From: Bacteroidota bacterium
Lineage (GTDB): Bacteria; Bacteroidota; Bacteroidia; Bacteroidales; CAIWKO01
Reading direction: 5' to 3'
Assembly (NCBI GenBank): GCA_037133915.1
Contig: JBAXND010000024.1
Coordinates: forward strand, 1-59,091
DNA length: 59,091 nt
The notes below the pieces were generated by a model. It was not told where the DNA came from, did not search any database, and saw only the letters and a program-made list of their open reading frames with translations. Of this stretch, positions 44,187-51,677 are shown in pieces. Positions within the stretch are counted from its first letter, which is position 1, and every line of letters begins with the position of its first letter. Both the position numbers and the translations under genes were made by a program.

Positions 44187-46172
44187 ATGTTCGATGTGAT
44201 GATGATTTTTTTATCAATACTCTCTTTTTCATTCTTCTTTTTCTTCCTCTCAAAAAAGGCACAGCCATACTATAACCTGCTGTTAACAGCTGTTGTGGCT
44301 GCTATCAGCAGTTGGTACGCACTGCCGGTTCTGCTTGGCGGCACAACCTTTACTGAATTATTACCGTTCCAGCTGTGGGGAAAACCGCTTGAAATAAGTA
44401 TCGACCGGCTTTCAGCATTTTTCATACTTATAATAAATTTCACGGTTTTTACAGGTGCATGGTTTGCAATCGGCTACATGAAAATGTATCACGAACTGCG
44501 AAAAGCAAATCATGCTGTTCACTTTTTTTCGTTCGCATGGCTGCATTTCTCGATGCTGATTGTTTGCATGGTGCAGCATGCGGTTGCATTCATGGTTGCA
44601 TGGGAAATCATGTCGGTAGCTTCATTCCTGCTGGTAATTTTTGAAGGAGGAAAACCGGGCGTACTGAAAGCCGGTATCGACTACTTAGTACAAATGCACA
44701 TCGGCGCGCTCTTGCTGATTGTTGGCTTTCTTATTATTTATAATGAAACAGGAAGCATGAACTGGGAAAGCCTCACGACATTTTTTTCAACCCGCAATAA
44801 CATCCCGATGTTCCTGCTTTTCTTCGTTGGCTTTGGAATAAAGGCAGGCTTTGTTCCGCTGCATACATGGCTGCCCCACGCCCACCCTGCCGCACCCACC
44901 CATGTTTCAGGCATCATGTCGGGCGTAATGATAAAAATGGGGATATACGGTATCTTACGCGTATTGCTTCATGTTCAGAACGACCTGCTTACCATAGGCA
45001 TTATTATTTTAGCCGTATCGGCCGTTACCGGAATTGTAGGCATCGGTACTGCCATTATTCAGCACGACATGAAAAAACTGCTTGCTTATAGCAGCATCGA
45101 AAACATTGGTATTATTGGCATGGGCATTGGCACCGGTATGATAGGCGTGGCCACTGGAAATTACAAACTGGCAGTTCTCGGATTTGGCGGCGGTTTGCTG
45201 CATGTGCTGAATCATTCCTTATTCAAGTCATTATTATTTTACACAACGGGAAGTATCTATAAAGAAACCCATACACGTGAGATTGACCGGCTGGGCGGAC
45301 TGATTAAAAAAATGCCGTATACGGCACTGCTCTACCTTCTCGCAGCGATTGCCATATGCGGATTACCTCCGTTTAACGGCTTTGTTTCGGAATTCTTCCT
45401 GTACAACGGTTTTGCCGAAAGCATGATGACATCGGGCATCGGACTGAATCTGCTGATGATGTTTGCAATGCTGTTTCTTGTTGTGATTGGTGGACTCGCC
45501 ATATTCTGTTTTACGCGTGCATTCGGTATTGCGTTTCTTGGAAGTCCGCGCAGCGTGCATCTTCGCGACGTTCATGAAACCGATTGGTTCTCACTGATAC
45601 CACAATACATTATTCTCCTTGGTATTATTGCTATCGGCATTTATCCCGGACTTGTTTCAACTACTATTTTTAGTCTCGCTCAATTGTACACTCCGGCATT
45701 GGAACCGCTTCCGCAATATGCCGTTATGAATACGTCCTATGTTAGCTGGTTCACGTTGTCATTTATCGCAATGGTGGCCTTGCTCTATGCGGTTAAATAT
45801 TTTTTCACCCGTAAAAAAATAACAGAATACAAGTCCACCTGGGGATGCGCATATTCGGGCAATGCATCCAAAATGCAGTACACTGCCTCATCGTATGCAG
45901 AGAATTATTACCACGACATGGACAATTTACTGAACAGAAAAACGGATTATGTTCCCATTTCCGACGACGAACTTTTTCCTGCACAACGCAGCTTTGGTGC
46001 ACATTCAGAAAGTCTTTCGGAAGAAAAAATGTTAAAAGGAATTTCAGGATTCTTCAAAAAGATACTGACACGCTTAGCCATTGTTCAAACCGGGCAGACA
46101 CAACATTATATTATTTACATGCTCGTTTTGCTCATTATTTTAGTACTGCTTACAATATTCAATCTGATATGA
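44187..46172 (+). CDS. hyfB: Hyf/Ehr complex subunit B, NuoL/M-type proton-pumping antiporter
   Basis: A 661-residue membrane protein with about 16 helices, related to HyfB/HycC and to the complex I antiporter subunits. Key blocks: MVAWEIMSVASFLLVIFEGG, KAGIDYLVQMHIGALLLIVG, PLHTWLPHAHPAAPTHVSGI, SGVMIKMGIYGILRVL with the conserved channel Lys, and KKLLAYSSIENIGIIGMGIG. It probably pumps protons or Na+ across the inner membrane. ATG 44187 (MFDVMMIF...) is the likely start; an earlier in-frame TTG (44172) overlaps a -7-like AATCTTTG. It is the first gene of the six-gene complex, and the stop overlaps the next gene (ATGA). Confidence 0.93.
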   Translation: MFDVMMIFLSILSFSFFFFFLSKKAQPYYNLLLTAVVAAISSWYALPVLLGGTTFTELLPFQLWGKPLEISIDRLSAFFILIINFTVFTGAWFAIGYMKMYHELRKANHAVHFFSFAWLHFSMLIVCMVQHAVAFMVAWEIMSVASFLLVIFEGGKPGVLKAGIDYLVQMHIGALLLIVGFLIIYNETGSMNWESLTTFFSTRNNIPMFLLFFVGFGIKAGFVPLHTWLPHAHPAAPTHVSGIMSGVMIKMGIYGILRVLLHVQNDLLTIGIIILAVSAVTGIVGIGTAIIQHDMKKLLAYSSIENIGIIGMGIGTGMIGVATGNYKLAVLGFGGGLLHVLNHSLFKSLLFYTTGSIYKETHTREIDRLGGLIKKMPYTALLYLLAAIAICGLPPFNGFVSEFFLYNGFAESMMTSGIGLNLLMMFAMLFLVVIGGLAIFCFTRAFGIAFLGSPRSVHLRDVHETDWFSLIPQYIILLGIIAIGIYPGLVSTTIFSLAQLYTPALEPLPQYAVMNTSYVSWFTLSFIAMVALLYAVKYFFTRKKITEYKSTWGCAYSGNASKMQYTASSYAENYYHDMDNLLNRKTDYVPISDDELFPAQRSFGAHSESLSEEKMLKGISGFFKKILTRLAIVQTGQTQHYIIYMLVLLIILVLLTIFNLI

Positions 46173-47083
46173 ACGCACTGGGAATTGTTATGATTTTTCT
46201 TGCGAGCCTCGTGTTCCCGGGTATCATTACGCGCACCAAAAGCATTGCAAGCGGTTGTAAAGGTCCGGGTATCATGCAGCCTATGCGCGATATCATCCGA
46301 CTGCTTAAAAAAGGTTCAGTGTACAGCACAACTACTTCATTTATTTTTAAGATTGCACCTCTTGTGTATTTTGCAAGTATTATCAGTGCAGCGCTGTTGC
46401 TGCCGTTTGGCAATCAACCGGGCATATTGTCGTTCCGCGGCGATTTCATTGCATTCAGTTATATACTCGCACTGGGCAAGTTCTTTATGATTATTGCTGC
46501 GCTTGATACAGGCAGTGCATTCGAAGGCATGGGTGCAAGCCGCGAAGCTACATATTCCATGCTTGTTGAACCTGCATTTTTCATTCTGCTTGCATCTTTT
46601 GCCATGCTGACAGGTCATACATCATTTCACGAAATCTTCAATGCGCTTTATTTCGATTCGTACATCACGGTATTTGCAGGTATTCTGGCCGCATTCAATC
46701 TTTTTCAAATTATTATGGTTGAGAACAGCCGCCTGCCTTACGACGACCCCAAGACACATCTTGAACTGACCATGGTACATGAGGTGATGGTACTTGACAA
46801 CAGTGGGTTTGACCTTGGTATCATCAATTACGCATCGTCACTCAAATTCGTTATTTTCGGCACGCTTATCAGTAATTTTTTCTTCGCACCCCGTTTTCCG
46901 ATATACACCGGAATAATTATTTTCATTGTAACTCAGATCGCTTTTGCAATAATGGTAGGTCTTGCAGAATCGTTCCGTGCACGATTTAAACTCAGGAATA
47001 ACAATAAAGCCATCATACTGTTAACACCCATTTCAATACTTATTTTTATTAGTCTGATAATGATTGCAACTCACCAGTTTTAG
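46169..47083 (+). CDS. hyfC: Hyf/Ehr complex subunit C, NuoH-type membrane subunit
   Basis: A 304-residue membrane protein of the HyfC/HycD/NuoH family, which joins the FeS arm to the pump subunits and forms part of the quinone or proton entry path. Recognisable blocks: TRTKSIASGCKGPGIMQPMR, DIIRLLKKGSV, DTGSAFEGMGASREATYSML (NuoH E-x-G-x-x-A-E-x-x-x loop), ENSRLPYDDPKTHLELTMVH and EVMVLDNSG. The start ATG 46169 overlaps the hyfB stop by 4 bp; a longer in-frame extension back to 45845 lies wholly inside hyfB and is not real. Transcribed in the same operon. Confidence 0.93.
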   Translation: MNALGIVMIFLASLVFPGIITRTKSIASGCKGPGIMQPMRDIIRLLKKGSVYSTTTSFIFKIAPLVYFASIISAALLLPFGNQPGILSFRGDFIAFSYILALGKFFMIIAALDTGSAFEGMGASREATYSMLVEPAFFILLASFAMLTGHTSFHEIFNALYFDSYITVFAGILAAFNLFQIIMVENSRLPYDDPKTHLELTMVHEVMVLDNSGFDLGIINYASSLKFVIFGTLISNFFFAPRFPIYTGIIIFIVTQIAFAIMVGLAESFRARFKLRNNNKAIILLTPISILIFISLIMIATHQF

Positions 47084-47085
47084 TT

Positions 47086-47718
47086 ATGGTCAATCTGTTA
47101 ATCATCATATTTTTAATGACGCTGTTCTATATTTCAATATCGGGCAGGCTGTTCATTTGCATCAACCTGCTGGTACTGCAAGGACTGATACTGTTTGGAA
47201 TTGCCTTGCTATCACTGGGCGAAGAAATTAACATCATCAACCTGCTGGTAGTACTTGCCGAAACGCTACTGTTTAAAGCCCTGATACTGCCCTGGTATAT
47301 TAAGAAAATGGTAGTAAAGAATAAAATCAAAAGACATTTTTCGCCTTTCATTTCAGGCTTCAGGTCATTATTGGTTGTATCAGGGCTAATACTTCTCAGC
47401 TTCATTATGGGTGTGTATATGCAGAATTCGCAACTTAAAATAATTGTGCTTACGGCAGCGTTTTCAGGTATTCTGTCAGGATTATTTCTGATAGTTTCAC
47501 GAAAAGAAATCATTCAGCACATCATAGGTTATATTGTTCTGGAAAACGGAATTGTTCTGCTGTCTTTCAGCATGGGAAAAGAAACGCCCATGGCAGTGAA
47601 TGCCGGTATTTTGCTTGATATCCTGATAAGTATTCTGCTGTTCGGTTTGTTTATGAATAAACTTGCAGGAACCAACAAAGACCTTGAAATTGATAAGCTG
47701 AATAAACTTTCTGATTGA
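47086..47718 (+). CDS. hyfE: Hyf/Ehr complex subunit E, NuoK-like membrane subunit
   Basis: A 210-residue membrane protein with about seven helices, matching HyfE in length and order. GYIVLENGIVLLSFSMGKET carries the Glu within a helix that corresponds to the proton-path Glu of NuoK, and VVLAETLLFKALILPWYIKK has another membrane Glu with Lys. The gene starts 2 bp after hyfC. It is followed by a 93-bp spacer containing short repeats before hyfF, the only sizeable gap in the operon. Confidence 0.88.
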   Translation: MVNLLIIIFLMTLFYISISGRLFICINLLVLQGLILFGIALLSLGEEINIINLLVVLAETLLFKALILPWYIKKMVVKNKIKRHFSPFISGFRSLLVVSGLILLSFIMGVYMQNSQLKIIVLTAAFSGILSGLFLIVSRKEIIQHIIGYIVLENGIVLLSFSMGKETPMAVNAGILLDILISILLFGLFMNKLAGTNKDLEIDKLNKLSD

Positions 47719-47811
47719 GGTGTTGAGTTGTTTATATGAACTTTCAAACTTTATGAACTTTACAAACTTTTTAACTTACGACTTACGACTATTTTGACTT
47801 ACGACTAAAAC
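47719..47811. repeat. Repeat-bearing spacer inside the hyf-like operon
   Basis: 93 bp holding copies of the heptad-like ACTTACG unit (ACTTACGACTTACGACT, then GACTTACGACT) and of ACTTTA/ACTTT units (GAACTTTCAAACTTTATGAA). The reverse complement (AGTCGTAAGTCGTAAGT) resembles the GAGTCGAGAGTC tract at 54470-54510. The repeats are non-coding, and the operon appears to run through them. Confidence 0.6.
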
Positions 47812-49245
47812 ATGGGTGTAGAGATTTATTTTGCGATTGTGCTGCTGCTTGCTATAGTGGTTTTTACGGTGAGAAAAAAAACCGTACAATTGCTGTGTGC
47901 TGCATTATTCCTCGGTGTCCAGACTATGTTTAATTATTTACTTTATGCCGATAAAGCAGCATTCAGCGGCACCTATTTCAAGGCCGATTCCCTGTCATTT
48001 ATTTTTATCAGTGTTTTAACTATTACAGGATTTGTCACTATTATCAATAGTTTCGTGTATTTTTCAAAACGCCACGATAATCTTTTTCGTCGTTCCGTTT
48101 TTCTTGCATCGCTCTTCATGCTTTTTGCATGCATGTCGGGCGCATTTCTTTCAGACAACATCAATATTTTATGGATTCTTGCGGAAGCCACTACGCTCTG
48201 CATCTCCATGCTTATCTACCATGAACGCACCGGCGACGCGCTTGAAGCAACGTGGAAATATTTCTTCGTTTCAACTATCGGACTTTCACTTTCATTTATA
48301 GGAATATTGCTGCTGAACGCAGCCACCAACATTTCCGGCTTTTCGTCACTCACATTTTCATCGCTGATGTCAGGTCAGCTCCTCATCACCAACGAGTTTC
48401 TGTTTCAGGTTTCGTTCATGCTTATTGTTATCGGATTCAGCGTGAAGCTGGGTGTTTTCCCGCTGCACACTGTTTGTATTGACGCACACAGTGTCGCACC
48501 GGGACCGGTGAGCGCCATCATTTCCACATCACTTATGAATGTAGGGTTTGTTTCCGTTTTCCGATTTTTTCAGTTGTTTGCCGACACATCACTTCATACC
48601 TGGATGAGTCATGTAATGCTTATCATTGGCGGACTTTCTTTGCTTTTCGCGACTGTTTATATGCTTCGCGTCGATAATTACAAACGCCTTATTGCCTACT
48701 CCAGCATAGAGCACATGGGGCTTATTACCATGGGCATTGCCGTCGGCGGAATCGCTTATTTTGCAGTCATTATTCACCTTGTAATCCACTCGTTCATAAA
48801 AGCAGGAATTTTTTATCAGTCATCGCAATTCATCAGAATCTACAAGAGCAAACATATTGAAGATACGGGCGGATATTTCAACATAAACCCGAGCGGTGGT
48901 GTTCTGATGATACTACTGTTTCTGGTCATCATGGGAATCCCGCCATCAGGGCTGTTCTTCACAAAAATCATGATCTTTCAGTCGTTGCTGGCAAACGGAT
49001 ACCTGTGGTTGGTAATTATAATGTTAGTGCTGCTGGTATTCATTTTATGGGGATTCGGTTCAAATATAATGCATATACTTTTTGCTAAAACACCTGCGGC
49101 TGTAGCCGAAGAAAAGCCACATATCAGTGCATGGGAAAATGTTCCGCAGTACGCACTGCTCATATTAGCACTATATATCGGTATCAATCCGCCCGATTTT
49201 TTTGTTGCACTGGTGAATGATGCGATACAGTTTTTACCAAAATAA
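47812..49245 (+). CDS. hyfF: Hyf/Ehr complex subunit F, second NuoL/M-type antiporter
   Basis: A 477-residue membrane protein with about 14 helices, of the HyfF/NuoN-like group. Blocks: LWILAEATTLCISMLIYHER with the key Glu, WKYFFVSTIGLSLSFIGILL with the Lys of the ion path, FPLHTVCIDAHSVAPGPVSA, and RLIAYSSIEHMGLITMGIAV. As in HyfF, the position of the central channel Lys found in NuoL/M (SGVMIKMG in hyfB) is taken by Asn (STSLMNVG). Together with hyfB this gives two ion-pump modules. It ends 2 bp before hyfG. Confidence 0.92.
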   Translation: MGVEIYFAIVLLLAIVVFTVRKKTVQLLCAALFLGVQTMFNYLLYADKAAFSGTYFKADSLSFIFISVLTITGFVTIINSFVYFSKRHDNLFRRSVFLASLFMLFACMSGAFLSDNINILWILAEATTLCISMLIYHERTGDALEATWKYFFVSTIGLSLSFIGILLLNAATNISGFSSLTFSSLMSGQLLITNEFLFQVSFMLIVIGFSVKLGVFPLHTVCIDAHSVAPGPVSAIISTSLMNVGFVSVFRFFQLFADTSLHTWMSHVMLIIGGLSLLFATVYMLRVDNYKRLIAYSSIEHMGLITMGIAVGGIAYFAVIIHLVIHSFIKAGIFYQSSQFIRIYKSKHIEDTGGYFNINPSGGVLMILLFLVIMGIPPSGLFFTKIMIFQSLLANGYLWLVIIMLVLLVFILWGFGSNIMHILFAKTPAAVAEEKPHISAWENVPQYALLILALYIGINPPDFFVALVNDAIQFLPK

Positions 49246-49247
49246 GC

Positions 49248-50753
49248 ATGGAATATATTACTATAAAAAACGGCGAAACTGCGCCCCTGCAAGCAATTCC
49301 GGTACTGGAATATCAGGTATTTTATGCTCAGGTAATTGAATTGATGGAAGATAAAAACTGCCACTGCCTGAATTACTATGCTTACAAAGAATCTGAAAAT
49401 TATCTGAAAATGATGTGCTGCATGGCGAATGATGCCACTTCTGACATTTTTGTCTTCAGCCACATTTATGATATTGCCAAAGGTGAATCTCCCAAATCAC
49501 TGACGGCTGTAGTGCCGGGAATGCATTGTTTTGAACGTGAAATCAGTGAGAATTTCGGTATTACCTTCACGGAACAGCCGTGGGACAAGCCATTGCGATT
49601 TGCACATAACCGTTCGGACAAAAATTCCGTTATTGAGAATTATCCGTTTTACGGTATTTCAGGACATGAACTGCATGAAGTGGGCGTTGGTCCTATACAT
49701 GCCGGTATCATTGAGCCCGGACACTTCCGATTTATATGCAACGGAGAAAAAGTACTGCATCTCGAAATCCATCTGGGTTACCAGCATCGCGGTATAGAAC
49801 AGATGATGCTTGGCGCGAAAAGCATAACAGAACGCACGCTGCTCGCCGAAAGTATTGCCGGTGACAGCGTTGCCGCGAATACCACCGCTTTCGCGATGCT
49901 TACCGAATCTCTTAGCGGGGAAAGCGTTTCAGCAACTCTCAGCCTTGAACGCTCCATTGCTATTGAGCTTGAACGAGCAGCCATACATACCGGCGACCTG
50001 AGTGCACTGTGTACTGATATCGCTTACCAATTGGGCAGTTCGGTCTTTCAGGGATTGCGCACAACACTCATAAATACATTTTTAGGCTGGTGCGGAAACC
50101 GCTTTGCGCGAAGACTGATTCGCCCGTATTACAGCCCTTTCCCGATGAATTCGGCTTATAAAAATCTCATCAGCAAAAATCTTGAGACCTTTGAGCCGCG
50201 CTTCGATGAAATGGCCGATTATCTTTTTAATATACCCGGCGTACTTGCCCGTTTTGATGATGCAGGACACGTTACCCGTGAACAGGCAGAATTGATACAG
50301 GCTGTAGGAATGGTCGCACGGACGTCAGGTATTGCCAGGGATACAAGAAGTTCTCATCCTTACGGTCCTTTTAATAGAATAAAACACGAACCTGTTTGTG
50401 TTGATACAGGCGACGTCCACGCAAGAGCAATTTTGCGCAGACTCGAAGTTACCCAGTCGCTTGAGTACATTCGTGAGATGCTGGAAATGTGCGACGATGA
50501 ACCCGGAACCCGCAAAGCCGGTCGTCCGTTTATGCCGTCAGCATTTTCTATTGCCATTACCGAGGGCTGGCGCGGAGAGCATGTACACTGCGCCATTACC
50601 GACAAACAGGGGCAACTGGCACATTATAAAATAAAAGACCCGTCGCTGCACAACTGGATGGCACTGGCATTGGCAGTCCGCAAAAATGACATTTCAGATT
50701 TTCCGGTCTGCAACAAGAGTTTCAATTTATCCTATTGCGGTTATGATTTGTAA
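49248..50753 (+). CDS. hyfG: Hyf/Ehr complex large subunit, NiFe-site cysteines absent
   Basis: A 501-residue soluble subunit made of a NuoC-like N-terminal domain (about 20-120: VVPGMHCFEREISENFGITF) fused to a NuoD/[NiFe]-hydrogenase large-subunit domain, as in HyfG/HycE. HLEIHLGYQHRGIEQMMLGA and TGDVHARAILRRLEVTQSLE are family blocks. The two motifs that bind the NiFe centre are degenerate. L1 (RxCGxC...H) is ESIAGDS...N, with Ala204, Ser207 and Asn211. L2 (DPCxxC) is NLSYCG, with Ser495 and Gly498. So all four ligands are gone and the protein cannot carry a classical NiFe site. The C-terminus ends at once (YDL), as in proteins that need no maturation protease. Confidence 0.93.
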   Translation: MEYITIKNGETAPLQAIPVLEYQVFYAQVIELMEDKNCHCLNYYAYKESENYLKMMCCMANDATSDIFVFSHIYDIAKGESPKSLTAVVPGMHCFEREISENFGITFTEQPWDKPLRFAHNRSDKNSVIENYPFYGISGHELHEVGVGPIHAGIIEPGHFRFICNGEKVLHLEIHLGYQHRGIEQMMLGAKSITERTLLAESIAGDSVAANTTAFAMLTESLSGESVSATLSLERSIAIELERAAIHTGDLSALCTDIAYQLGSSVFQGLRTTLINTFLGWCGNRFARRLIRPYYSPFPMNSAYKNLISKNLETFEPRFDEMADYLFNIPGVLARFDDAGHVTREQAELIQAVGMVARTSGIARDTRSSHPYGPFNRIKHEPVCVDTGDVHARAILRRLEVTQSLEYIREMLEMCDDEPGTRKAGRPFMPSAFSIAITEGWRGEHVHCAITDKQGQLAHYKIKDPSLHNWMALALAVRKNDISDFPVCNKSFNLSYCGYDL

Positions 50754-50768
50754 CAATAATTATACTCA

Positions 50769-51521
50769 ATGTTCAACATTCTAAAAATAGTGAAACACCA
50801 GGGCAGGCAATACATTCCTGACCCTGCTTCCGTGAAGCTTCCGGCAACTCATCCGGGAAAGCCGGTGTTGAACGCCACGGCCTGCCAAATAAACTGCTCA
50901 GCGTGTAACGATATTTGCCCTGCTCATGCAATAGGATTAACTCCTTTATCGCTTGACCTTGGTAAATGTGTATTTTGCAGCGAATGTGAAGAACTTTGCC
51001 CCGAAAAGAAAATACATTTCACACCCGACTTTAAAATATGTTCAAACCATGATGATGGTTTGATTGTGGTTGAAGGACCCGAAAGACAAATTGTTCTCAA
51101 CCCTGATATCATTCGCAACGAAATAAAACGCACCTTTGGTTCATCTCTTAAACTCAGGCTGGTGTCGGCCGGAAGTTGCAACGGTTGCGAACTTGAGCTG
51201 AATGCCTGCGGCAACGTGAACTTTGACATGGGCCGCTATGGTATTGAATTCTTAGCATCACCACGCCATTGCGACGGAATAGTGGTAACAGGCCCCATCG
51301 TTGAAAACAGCGTAAAAGCACTGGAGCTGACCTGGGAAGCCATTCCACAACCGAAAATACTGATACTTGCAGGCGCATGTGCGGTAAGTGGTGGCATGTT
51401 CGCTGACAGTCCGGCGGTTGACCGTAGTTTTCTGGCCACTCACAAACCCGACCTCCTCATTCCCGGATGCCCACCCCACCCGCTCACCATCATCAGCGGC
51501 ATACTGGCATTAACAAGGTAA
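50769..51521 (+). CDS. hyfI: Hyf/Ehr complex FeS subunit, fusion of HyfH- and HyfI-like domains
   Basis: A 250-residue subunit in which a NuoI/HyfH-type ferredoxin domain (about 30-95) is fused to a NuoB/HyfI-type small subunit (about 125-250). The first cluster uses Cys39, 43, 46 and 50 (CQINCSACNDICP, with an x3 spacing at the first Cys); the second uses Cys67, 70, 73 and 77 (CVFCSECEELCP). The proximal 4Fe4S cluster ligands are all kept: Cys137 and Cys140 (SAGSCNGCELEL), Cys204 (GACAVSGG) and Cys234 (PGCPPHP). Electron transfer thus seems intact despite the missing NiFe site next door. It is the last gene of the operon; no terminator is visible behind it. Confidence 0.92.
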   Translation: MFNILKIVKHQGRQYIPDPASVKLPATHPGKPVLNATACQINCSACNDICPAHAIGLTPLSLDLGKCVFCSECEELCPEKKIHFTPDFKICSNHDDGLIVVEGPERQIVLNPDIIRNEIKRTFGSSLKLRLVSAGSCNGCELELNACGNVNFDMGRYGIEFLASPRHCDGIVVTGPIVENSVKALELTWEAIPQPKILILAGACAVSGGMFADSPAVDRSFLATHKPDLLIPGCPPHPLTIISGILALTR

Positions 51522-51636
51522 TATAAGAATCATCCCGAAATGAAAAATATTTTCTATGCATCAAATTCGCCTGTATTAGCTTCATTTCCTGATAAATATT
51601 AGCAGACGAAGATTTATGAATTGAAATTAAATGTTC

Positions 51637-51644
51637 TATATTTG
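51637..51644 (+). promoter_or_regulatory. -7 box for the M13 peptidase gene
   Basis: TATATTTG, an exact TAnnTTTG, 34 bp before ATG 51678, with a TTG at 51621-51623. It shows that translation starts at 51678, not at an upstream in-frame codon. Confidence 0.55.
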
Positions 51645-51677
51645 CCACCAATATCAACTCCAAAACTACCACCCAAA

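Noticed and set aside
45845..46168. N-terminal extension of HyfC inside hyfB
   Set aside because: The frame lies within hyfB and encodes no membrane helix; ATG 46169 with ATGA overlap is the family start.
44187..51521. First reading as a functional group 4 [NiFe] hydrogenase or formate hydrogenlyase
   Set aside because: The large subunit lacks every cysteine needed for the NiFe centre and no maturation or formate dehydrogenase genes are adjacent.
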